A DNA stretch of 64,000 nt from Anaeromassilibacillus sp. An250 (lineage in GTDB: Bacteria > Bacillota > Clostridia > Oscillospirales > Acutalibacteraceae): positions 99,501-163,500 of the forward strand of contig NZ_NFJK01000006.1 in the NCBI RefSeq assembly GCF_002159845.1, read 5' to 3'. A program made the translations under genes and the position numbers. Positions 1 through 7,061 of this stretch are shown in pieces. The notes below the pieces were generated by a model. It had not been told where the DNA came from, did not search any database, and was given only the letters and a program-made list of their open reading frames with translations. How positions within the stretch are numbered: position 1 is the first letter of the stretch; the number at the start of each line of letters is the position of its first letter.

Positions 1-1
1 G

Positions 2-421
2 GCGGCCGCGGTCGGATGCTCCGCCCAGATGATCGGTTTTGCTGTTGCCAGCTTCCGGGAAAACCGTTGGGGCGGCCTGCTCTCCCAGGGAATCGGTACC
101 TCCATGCTGCAATTCAGCAACATCATGAAAAAGCCGCAAATCTGGATCGCTCCCACTTTGGCCAGCGCGGTCCTCGGCCCGATCTCCACCTGCGTGTTCC
201 AGATGACCAATACCGCCACCGGCGCGGGCATGGGAACCAGCGGCCTTGTCGGGCAATTTGGCGCTTTTGCAGCTATGTCTGGAACTGTACCACAGTGGCA
301 AATCCTCCTGGAAATTGTTCTGCTACATTTTATCGCTCCTGCCGCCCTCACTCTCCTCTTTGATTTTGTCCTGCGCAAAATTGGATGGGTCAAAGACGGC
401 GATATGAAAATCAATATTTAA
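2..421 (+). CDS. PTS-type membrane permease, IIC component (C-terminal part)
   Basis: The reading frame is already open at the first bases and runs to a TAA at 419-421, so only the last 140 or so residues are here. They are hydrophobic and rich in Gly and Ala, with about three membrane segments, and end in a short charged tail. The pattern resembles the C-terminal half of PfoR/PTS_EIIC_2-type permeases, which move sugars across the membrane. This is a family resemblance only, and the substrate cannot be told. The next gene has its own promoter, so this gene probably ends its transcription unit. Confidence 0.6.
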   Translation, partial: AAAVGCSAQMIGFAVASFRENRWGGLLSQGIGTSMLQFSNIMKKPQIWIAPTLASAVLGPISTCVFQMTNTATGAGMGTSGLVGQFGAFAAMSGTVPQWQILLEIVLLHFIAPAALTLLFDFVLRKIGWVKDGDMKINI

Positions 422-469
422 CGCCAAGCGGCATCTTTCCTCTTCCCTTCACATACCCTTTTAGGAGGA

Positions 470-498
470 TTGACAAGCAGCTAAAAAGGATATAGAAT
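470..498 (+). promoter_or_regulatory. Promoter of mntP
   Basis: TTGACA (470-475) and TAGAAT (493-498) are separated by 17 bases, close to a consensus vegetative promoter. It lies 50 bases before the mntP start. I found no convincing yybP-ykoY manganese riboswitch in the short leader. Confidence 0.7.
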
Positions 499-549
499 AA
501 TCTAACTTCTTGTCAAATTCTGTATTTTATACATATTGAGGGGTTGCGC

Positions 550-1137
550 ATGGACGTTATTTCTTTGATCGGCATTGCCATTGGGCTTTCGATGGACGCA
601 TTTGCCGTTTCCATTACAAATGGCGCTGTAACGCGCAATGTGACGTTTGGATTTGCAACAAAGCTTGCGGCAAGCTTTGGGTTATTCCAAGCGGCCATGC
701 CCATGATTGGGTGGGCCGTCGGTAAGGCAGGCGAGGGGTTTATCAGTAAGATTGACCATTGGATTGCCCTGCTCCTTCTGAGTTACATCGGTATCCAAAT
801 GCTTCGGGAAGCGAAAAAGAAGCGCAATGAGGGCATTGTGGATTGCCAAAAGGAACCTCCAGGATTCAAAACGATTTTGGCCTTCGCGGTAGCCACCAGT
901 ATTGACGCGCTGGCAACCGGCATCATCTTACCAACCGCCGTGGGAGCGTCCACACTTCCCTTAATGCTGGCTTCCGTCGTTTCGATCGGGATGATCACCT
1001 TTTTGTTTTCCTTGGTGGGCGTAGGCATCGGCAAAAAATTTGGTTCCCTTTGCTGCGGCAAAGCAGAAATTGTCGGTGGGATTGTTCTCATCGGGATTGG
1101 GCTTAAAATCTTTTTGGAACATACCTTTTTTTCTTAA
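550..1137 (+). CDS. mntP: Manganese efflux pump MntP
   Basis: This 195-residue, six-segment membrane protein exports Mn(II). It has the two-repeat layout of MntP: the first half contains the GLSMDAFAVS motif and the second half the related ATSIDALATG motif, whose Asp residues are known in the family to be needed for transport. Family members are about 185-195 residues, so the gene is full length. The ATG at 550 is preferred to the in-frame TTG at 544 because a GAGGGG ribosome site lies six bases before it. It is a single gene with a promoter at 470-498 and a hairpin terminator downstream. Confidence 0.93.
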   Translation: MDVISLIGIAIGLSMDAFAVSITNGAVTRNVTFGFATKLAASFGLFQAAMPMIGWAVGKAGEGFISKIDHWIALLLLSYIGIQMLREAKKKRNEGIVDCQKEPPGFKTILAFAVATSIDALATGIILPTAVGASTLPLMLASVVSIGMITFLFSLVGVGIGKKFGSLCCGKAEIVGGIVLIGIGLKIFLEHTFFS

Positions 1138-1155
1138 AAAGTGGCTGCTGTATAA

Positions 1156-1200
1156 AAGGCGGTGTTTCTCCGTTTTGACGGAAAAGCACTGCCTTCTTTG
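1156..1200 (+). terminator. Terminator after mntP
   Basis: The arms AAGGCGGTG (1156-1164) and CACTGCCTT (1187-1195) pair with one G-T and are followed by a T-rich stretch. This ends mntP before the pct promoter. Confidence 0.6.
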
Positions 1201-1215
1201 TTGCACCTCACGGAC

Positions 1216-1243
1216 TTGAAATTTCCCATGGGTATGATATAAT
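1216..1243 (+). promoter_or_regulatory. Promoter of pct
   Basis: TTGAAA (1216-1221) and a perfect TATAAT (1238-1243) are separated by 16 bases, about 40 bases before the pct start. Confidence 0.7.
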
Positions 1244-1285
1244 ATTAACAATTCAGTATCATGTATATAAATTGGAGGATTGCTC

Positions 1286-2848
1286 ATGTCTGTAAAAGTA
1301 TTAACTGCAAGAGAGGCTGCGGATCTGATTCCGAACGGCGTCAACCTTGCAACAAATGGTTTCATCGGCGCTTCCTTTCCGGAAGAGATCGCAATTGCAA
1401 TCGAGCAGCGTTTTTTAGAGACCGGCGCACCGAACGATTTAACCCTGCTTTTCTGCGCCGCACAGGGCGATTCTAAGGATAAAGGGCTCAACCACTTCGC
1501 ACACGACGGCATGGTCCGCCGCGCCATCGGTGGCCACTGGGGCCTTGCCCCGAAACTCGGCAAGATGGTTGCCGACAATAAGATCATCGCGTATGATTTC
1601 CCTCAGGGTGTTACCGCGCATATGTTCCGTGATGCGGCGGCTCACAAGCCCGGTACTTTGACCCATGTGGGCCTCGGTACGTTTGTGGACCCCCGTCTAA
1701 TGGGCGGCAAGCTGAACGAGCTGACCCGCCAGCAGGAAGATCTGGTGGAGCTGATGGAGATCGGCGGCAAAGAGTATCTCTTCTATAAAAACCAGCCGGT
1801 CAACTTCGCTATCATTTCCGGCACATATGCCGATGAAGACGGCAATATCTCCATGGAGCATCTGGGCGTTAAGGCAGAAGCGCTGGTCGTGGCGCAGGCG
1901 TGCAAGAACTCCGGCGGTACCGTGGTCGCACAGGTAGAACGCGTGGTTGCATCCGGCTCTCTCGATCCGCAGAAAGTAGAGGTCCCCGGCATCCTCGTGG
2001 ACGCAGTGGTTGTTGTCAGCGACATGAAGAATCATATGCAGACCTTCGGCACGCAGTACAATCCCGGCTTCTCCGGCGAGCACCGTATGGGCGCTGCGGA
2101 GTTCACGCCGGCCCCCATGTCCCCGAAAAAGATCATTGCCCGCCGTGCGGCGATGGAACTGAAAAAGAATGGGATTGTGAACCTCGGTATCGGTATTCCG
2201 GAGTACATCTCCTCGGTTGCAACGGAAGAGGGCATCTTGGATCGCTTCACATTGACGGTGGAATCCGGACTGACCGGCGGCAGCCCGCAAAGCGGTCTGG
2301 ATTTCGGCGCAAGCTTAAATCCCCAGTGCATCATGTCCCAGCCTTCGATGTTTGACTTCTACCAGGGTGGCGGACTGGACCAGGCCTTCCTTGGGTTTGC
2401 AGAGGGCGATGAAGAGGGCAACGTAAACGTGTCCAAATTTGGTGTAAAGCTGCCCGGTTGTGGCGGATTCATCGATATCTCGCAAAACGCCAAGCAGGTG
2501 TTCTTCTGCGGCACCTTCACGGCTAAGGGGCTAAAGACGGAAGTTTCCGACGGTAAGCTGCACATTTTGTCGGATGGAAGCATCAATAAATTTAAGACGG
2601 GCTTGGAGCACATCACCTTCAGCGCTGAGACCGCCAAAAAGAACCAGCAGCCGGTCATGTACATCACCGAGCGCGCTGTATTCCAGCTGACCGACAAGGG
2701 CTTGGTCTTGACCGAATATGCACCGGGCGTCGATCTGGAAAAGGACATTTTTGCCCATATGCCGAAGAAGCCGCTGGTATCCCCGGATCTGAAAGAGATG
2801 GACGCGCGCATTTTCCGCGAAGAAAAGATGGGCTTGGTCAACGAATAA
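1286..2848 (+). CDS. pct: Propionate/acetate CoA-transferase (family I)
   Basis: This 520-residue enzyme moves CoA between short-chain acyl-CoAs and free acids such as acetate, propionate, lactate or butyrate, which is typical of fermentative clostridia. It has both halves of a family I CoA-transferase in one chain. The active-site Glu is in the VESG motif at about residue 326, followed by the glycine-rich GGSPQSG stretch as in Pct/YdiF enzymes. The ATG at 1286 is chosen over an in-frame TTG at 1280 because GGAGG lies seven bases upstream. The gene has its own promoter and terminator. The substrate preference cannot be read from the sequence; butyrate or propionate formation is an inference. 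Confidence 0.88.
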   Translation: MSVKVLTAREAADLIPNGVNLATNGFIGASFPEEIAIAIEQRFLETGAPNDLTLLFCAAQGDSKDKGLNHFAHDGMVRRAIGGHWGLAPKLGKMVADNKIIAYDFPQGVTAHMFRDAAAHKPGTLTHVGLGTFVDPRLMGGKLNELTRQQEDLVELMEIGGKEYLFYKNQPVNFAIISGTYADEDGNISMEHLGVKAEALVVAQACKNSGGTVVAQVERVVASGSLDPQKVEVPGILVDAVVVVSDMKNHMQTFGTQYNPGFSGEHRMGAAEFTPAPMSPKKIIARRAAMELKKNGIVNLGIGIPEYISSVATEEGILDRFTLTVESGLTGGSPQSGLDFGASLNPQCIMSQPSMFDFYQGGGLDQAFLGFAEGDEEGNVNVSKFGVKLPGCGGFIDISQNAKQVFFCGTFTAKGLKTEVSDGKLHILSDGSINKFKTGLEHITFSAETAKKNQQPVMYITERAVFQLTDKGLVLTEYAPGVDLEKDIFAHMPKKPLVSPDLKEMDARIFREEKMGLVNE

Positions 2849-2878
2849 ACTGCATTAGAATGTATTAAAATAGCAAGT

Positions 2879-2925
2879 AAAAAATCCCTCTGGTAGACGC
2901 ATTGCCGTTTATCAGAGGGATTTTC
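2879..2925 (+). terminator. Terminator after pct
   Basis: AAAATCCCTCTGGTA pairs with TATCAGAGGGATTTT around a 16-base loop. The A-rich and T-rich flanks make it work on either strand. Confidence 0.85.
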
Positions 2926-3022
2926 AAACTCAACCAAATAAAACGCGTAGCAAATGACGGGATAAAAATAGCAAGCACACATATTTACAGCCGTACGATA
3001 TCCCAGAGGAGGTTCCTTAAAA

Positions 3023-3487
3023 ATGATCCGGGAATTTCAAGCATCCGATGCGCAGGCGGCATCCCATCTAATCTGCCGTAATCTGCGGGAGGTCAATTGT
3101 TGGGATTACCCTCTTGAAGTAATCGAACAACTCATACAAGAATATACGCCGGAACGCCTTCTTCGAATGACCGCAGAGGGATATACATTCACTTTTGAAA
3201 AAGGCGGAATTCCAACCGGAATCCTTCGCATACTTCCTGCACAGGGAGCGCCACAGGTATATTGGCTACGCACGCTCTTTGTTTCTCCGGATTATCACGG
3301 CCAAGGAATTGGCCGACAGTTGGTAGAAGCTGGCGAACAATTTGCACGGCAGAAGGGTGGCGCTGTGGTGCGTCTCTGTGCATCCCTGACGGCCCATCGT
3401 TTCTATCAGAAGCTCGGGTACATAGATCTTTCCCGTACCCCCGATTCTAATGGGCTTTATCTTATGAAAAAGGACCTATCCATTTGA
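3023..3487 (+). CDS. GNAT-family N-acetyltransferase
   Basis: This is a 154-residue single-domain GNAT enzyme. The acetyl-CoA pyrophosphate loop is seen as YHGQGIGRQLV at about residues 93-103, and the C-terminal AHRFYQKLGY motif is typical of the fold. It would transfer an acetyl group from acetyl-CoA to an unknown amine. The ATG at 3023 has GAGGAGG ten bases upstream. It stands alone, flanked by the pct terminator and a hairpin at 3588-3635. Nothing in the neighbours points to a substrate. Confidence 0.85.
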   Translation: MIREFQASDAQAASHLICRNLREVNCWDYPLEVIEQLIQEYTPERLLRMTAEGYTFTFEKGGIPTGILRILPAQGAPQVYWLRTLFVSPDYHGQGIGRQLVEAGEQFARQKGGAVVRLCASLTAHRFYQKLGYIDLSRTPDSNGLYLMKKDLSI

Positions 3488-3587
3488 GACCATTTTTACA
3501 ATGGGAATTTGCGCTCGACTCTATTCCCAGTAGACCCATACGATTTTTGGGCCTTTCCAAAAAATTCCTTTTGCAAGCTTTTTCTAT

Positions 3588-3635
3588 GAAAAAGCGTGAT
3601 CGCCGGACAAAACTATCCTGCCATCACGCTTTTTG
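3588..3635. terminator. Bidirectional terminator between convergent genes
   Basis: GAAAAAGCGTGAT (3588-3600) and ATCACGCTTTTTG (3623-3635) form near-perfect arms with A and T tails. The hairpin lies between the plus-strand GNAT gene and the minus-strand symporter. The rest of 3488-3783 shows no convincing gene. Confidence 0.85.
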
Positions 3636-3783
3636 GCTCCATATGAAAATCCCTGTAAGGATATGAAAGGCCAACTGGGGTTCTCTACAGCTGTTCGTAT
3701 GCATCCCTACAAACACACTTCTAAGACCCCGTTAGTAAATTCCAAAAGACTCTAACATAAAATGTTCTATTTAGCCCGATGGC

Positions 3784-5166
3784 TCACAGGCCCAGCCAGG
3801 TCTGAAACTTTGGCAAATACCCCATGATAAAAATAATCAAAATCAGCAGAGGCAAAACATACTTCAAATAAAGCCGCGACCATTTGGGAAATTTCAGCCC
3901 GCGGCCGGTATCCGCTTCCGCTATAAAATTCTCCCAACCCCAACCGCGTTTGCTCAGGCAGAACAACAAATAGATCAAGCTGCCAATAGGTAAAATATTG
4001 TTGGAGATAATAAAGTCCTCAATGGTCTGAATATCGCCGATGCCAGGCAGGGTTACGCTGCTCCACACATTAAAGCCCAGCGCGCAGGGCAGCGACAAAA
4101 TCGCTACGGCAATCCCGTTGACGATCACCGCCTTTTTGCGCTCCCATCCCCACTTATCCATGCAAAAGCTGATGAGATTTTCAAACACTGCAATGACGGT
4201 GGATAGCGCTGCAAAGCTCATAAACAAGAAAAACAGGACTCCCCACAGACGGCTGCCCCACATCTGGTTGAATACACTCGGCAGAGTGACAAATACCAAT
4301 CCCGGGCCTTCCCCAGGGTTCACGCCGAAGGCAAAGCAGGCTGGGAAAATAATCAGTCCTGCCATCAGCGCAACGAGCGTGTCCAAAACGCCGATATTTA
4401 ACGCTTCGCCAAGAAGCCGCCGCTCCTTCCCGATATACGAGCCAAAAATGGCCATGGCAGAAATGCCCAAACTCAAGGTGAAGAAGGACTGTCCCATAGC
4501 GGCATACACCGCCTCGCCAAAGCTGGCCCAGCCATTTTCGAACATCTTGCCGAAATCCGGCACAAGATAAAATTTGAGGCCTTCTACCGCTCCATCCAGG
4601 GTGACGCTGCGAATACACAACACGATCATGATGAGAAACAAACAGCTCATCATGACTTTGGTGATCCGCTCCACACCCTTCTGCAAACCCAAACTGCACA
4701 CCAAAAACCCCAGTACCACAGTCACCAGCATCCAGCCGACCTGTTCCACCGGATTTGCGAGCATGTTGGCGAATACCACGTCCGGCGCCGTCGTATCAAA
4801 GGCACCCTGGGCGCTTTTGATGATATAGCTAATCATCCAGCCGCCGACCGTCGTATAGAACATCATCAGAAGATAGCAGCCGCCAAATCCCAGCCAGCTA
4901 TACCAATGCCACTTACTTCCCTTGGGTTCCAAAATTTCAAAGCTCTTAGCGCAACTCTTTTGGCTGGCACGCCCCACAGCAAACTCCATAACCATGACGG
5001 GCAACCCCAAAATCACAAGAAACAGCAAATACAGAATTACAAACGCCGCACCACCGTATTTCCCAGTGATATAAGGAAAACGCCACACATTTCCAAGCCC
5101 GATGGCGCATCCGGCTGAGATCAAAATAAAGCCCAAGCGGGATGCAAATTTTTCTCTTTGTTGCAT
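3784..5166 (-). CDS. Sodium-dependent transporter, neurotransmitter:sodium symporter family
   Basis: This 460-residue protein has about eleven membrane segments. The first carries the family signature GLGNVWRFPY, which contains the unwound sodium and substrate site of LeuT-like transporters. It would import an amino acid or related compound with Na+. The start at 5166 is chosen because AGGAGG lies seven bases upstream; longer in-frame starts have no ribosome site. It is a lone gene with a probable promoter at 5230-5258. Bacterial members often have eleven rather than twelve segments, so the length is normal. The substrate is unknown. Confidence 0.92.
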   Translation of the reverse strand: MQQREKFASRLGFILISAGCAIGLGNVWRFPYITGKYGGAAFVILYLLFLVILGLPVMVMEFAVGRASQKSCAKSFEILEPKGSKWHWYSWLGFGGCYLLMMFYTTVGGWMISYIIKSAQGAFDTTAPDVVFANMLANPVEQVGWMLVTVVLGFLVCSLGLQKGVERITKVMMSCLFLIMIVLCIRSVTLDGAVEGLKFYLVPDFGKMFENGWASFGEAVYAAMGQSFFTLSLGISAMAIFGSYIGKERRLLGEALNIGVLDTLVALMAGLIIFPACFAFGVNPGEGPGLVFVTLPSVFNQMWGSRLWGVLFFLFMSFAALSTVIAVFENLISFCMDKWGWERKKAVIVNGIAVAILSLPCALGFNVWSSVTLPGIGDIQTIEDFIISNNILPIGSLIYLLFCLSKRGWGWENFIAEADTGRGLKFPKWSRLYLKYVLPLLILIIFIMGYLPKFQTWLGL

Positions 5167-5229
5167 AAAAATCCTCCTCATTCCAGCTGTTTTGGGCCCC
5201 TCCGCCCTCCGCACGCTTTCTATGCTATT

Positions 5230-5258
5230 ATTCTACCAGAACGGAATGGACAGAACAA
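5230..5258 (-). promoter_or_regulatory. Probable promoter of the symporter
   Basis: Read on the minus strand, TTGTTC (5258-5253) and TAGAAT (5235-5230) are 17 bases apart. The -10 box is good and the -35 box weak. Confidence 0.5.
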
Positions 5259-5336
5259 GTTTTTCAATAACAAAAGGAAAACAAGCCTCGAGCAATATCG
5301 GGGGCTCGTAAGAAAATAATATCGCATTTTTGCAGG

Positions 5337-5362
5337 AACGGCATGGCTTCGGTCATGCCGTT
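5337..5362 (-). terminator. Hairpin between GNAT gene and symporter
   Basis: AACGGCATG pairs perfectly with CATGCCGTT around an eight-base loop. The T-run is weak. It lies about 210 bases past the end of the minus-strand GNAT gene at 5575 and may end that transcript. I see no gene in 5259-5574. Confidence 0.45.
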
Positions 5363-5574
5363 TCCTCTTTCATCAGCTCATCTGCCGGTACAGAGCCTAA
5401 AAGCGTATGAGCCCCTTCTTGAAAATAGAGATAAAAAAGGCCGCAGGCTTTTTGCACAATGCAACCAGCGGAATGAAGCTCCGCAGGACGGACGATACTC
5501 CCGGCAGGATCGTATAGAAGTGCGCCCTTTCGTCCCTAACCCTAAAGGATTTTCGGCTGTCAAACAAGAGAAAT

Positions 5575-6027
5575 TTATCTATGGACATACATTCTTGTCA
5601 TATTAGGTTCGCCATCTCCTTGAACCATACACAAGAATTCCCATCCATATTTTTCATAAAAACCAATATGGTCAGTAATAAGATAGATTGGAGATATTCC
5701 TTTGGATTTCATATCATTCACAACCATATTTAGCAAGTTTCCAGCAATTCCCTGGCCGCGATATCCTTCCTCTGTAAAAACAGCACATACATTCGGCGTA
5801 AGGTCTTTTCTGTCATGAAAATCATTTTCGATAACGCCCATTCCGCCGATAATTTGATTGCCGGACAAGCAAAGATACCAACCATATTCTGTCTCATTGC
5901 ACAAATAAGCATCCATACATTCCAGATACGCTTCCGTTGGCACACCCCACTTACTGTGAAACCACTCTGCTGCCAAATCCTTTATTTCGCTTTTCTCCCT
6001 CAATGAAATATATTCATATTTTGTCAT
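5575..6027 (-). CDS. GNAT-family N-acetyltransferase
   Basis: This is a 150-residue GNAT enzyme. The acetyl-CoA loop is EEGYRGQGIAGNLL at about residues 86-99, and a GFYEKYGWEF motif near the C terminus is typical of the fold. It is not close to the other GNAT protein at 3023. The gene stands alone on the minus strand. The acceptor substrate is unknown. The ATG at 6027 follows a GGAG-like site. Confidence 0.85.
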   Translation of the reverse strand: MTKYEYISLREKSEIKDLAAEWFHSKWGVPTEAYLECMDAYLCNETEYGWYLCLSGNQIIGGMGVIENDFHDRKDLTPNVCAVFTEEGYRGQGIAGNLLNMVVNDMKSKGISPIYLITDHIGFYEKYGWEFLCMVQGDGEPNMTRMYVHR

Positions 6028-6123
6028 GGTTTCGGTTCTCCTCTGTCAAAACCTGATTTGCCCCATCCTATCGCCACGCAAAGTATAGCAGAAACGTGTG
6101 AAAGAATCCTCCGGATAAACCAG

Positions 6124-6150
6124 GCCGCCCGGACATTTTGCCCGGGCGGC
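6124..6150 (-). terminator. Candidate terminator of the glycyl-radical operon
   Basis: GCCGCCCGG (6124-6132) and CCGGGCGGC (6142-6150) form a very stable hairpin, with only a weak T-run on the minus strand. It is the strongest hairpin downstream of the aldolase gene at 6351. The stretch 6158-6240 also holds a coding-like remnant described under findings. Confidence 0.45.
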
Positions 6151-6350
6151 TTCGCTTTCAATCGTATATCATTTCATGCTTCACAATCTTCTCCGCCCTA
6201 TGCGGATGGAGCTCACGGAGCGTACCCACGAGAGATGATCAGCGGTTTTCATGGCCTCCGTCACGCTGCTTCCCCTTGACCGCCCCCAGCACAATGCTGT
6301 CTTGCAGACACCCGCCTAAGTGCCCGGGGCTTGCTTTTGTTATCAAGCTT

Positions 6351-7028
6351 TTACAGATCTGTGATGGAGACATCGCCATGGATGTTTACCCAATCCGCGT
6401 GAAAATCATCCACAGCCTTTTTGATCGCTGCCATGCCAAATGCATCATGCAGGAGTGCTGGCTGCAACGTAGCTGTGTGGGCGCCTGCCAGCAGGGCATT
6501 CGTCACCTGAGCGATGTTTTTAAAGCTGGCAGCCAAAATCTTTGTATTCGAATCGTCCTCGTCGATCATCTGGCGGAATGCCGCAATGGTATCGCACGAG
6601 TCGATATCGTGGTTTTCCATGCGGTTGTAATACGGGGCAATGAAGTCCGCGCCACATGCAATCGCCATAAAGCCCTGAATCTTGCTGTAAATGGCCGTGG
6701 CTGTCACATGTACCCCCTCGGCTTTCAAGGCGCGCATCGCCTTGAGTCCCTCTTCCGTCGTGGGGATTTTGATATAGACGGCATCGTCCACATTTTTCAA
6801 AATTGCATGGGCCTCTTTGAGCATCCCCTCGCAGTCCTCTGCGATCACCTGCATATGCAGCGTCTTATCCGGCCCAATGATCTGACGGATCTTGCGCATA
6901 TGCTCGAACAGGTCGATTTTCCCCTCCGCTTTCAAAATGCTCGGATTGCTGGTTACGCCGGTAATAGGAAAGCATGCGCTATATGTCTGAATCGCTTCCA
7001 AGTTGGCGCTGTCAAATAAAAACTCCAT
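6351..7028 (-). CDS. fsa: Fructose-6-phosphate aldolase-type transaldolase
   Basis: This 225-residue protein is the size of the small FSA/TalC transaldolases. The Schiff-base Lys is K87 in the YIKIP motif, and the TATAIYS motif follows. These enzymes split or join sugars with a dihydroxyacetone or hydroxyacetone unit. The gene is last in a minus-strand operon with the glycyl radical enzyme and the ROK kinase. In E. coli, fsaB/talC lies beside pflDC in the same way, and FsaA/FsaB have been reported to cleave 1-deoxy-fructose-6-phosphate made by PflD or YbiW. By analogy this is the carbon-carbon cleaving step of the cluster. Confidence 0.9.
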   Translation of the reverse strand: MEFLFDSANLEAIQTYSACFPITGVTSNPSILKAEGKIDLFEHMRKIRQIIGPDKTLHMQVIAEDCEGMLKEAHAILKNVDDAVYIKIPTTEEGLKAMRALKAEGVHVTATAIYSKIQGFMAIACGADFIAPYYNRMENHDIDSCDTIAAFRQMIDEDDSNTKILAASFKNIAQVTNALLAGAHTATLQPALLHDAFGMAAIKKAVDDFHADWVNIHGDVSITDL

Positions 7029-7061
7029 GACACTTCGTCCCTTTCTTGATGTTCTCTGCTC

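Noticed and set aside
421..549. A yybP-ykoY manganese riboswitch before mntP
   Set aside because: The leader after the promoter is only about 45 bases, too short for that aptamer, and no conserved core was seen.
3484..3666. Possible small gene after the first GNAT gene
   Set aside because: It has no ribosome site and overlaps the terminator hairpin at 3588-3635.
6138..7019. Open frame of 293 codons on the plus strand over the aldolase gene
   Set aside because: It is antisense to a gene with clear catalytic motifs and its translation resembles no family.
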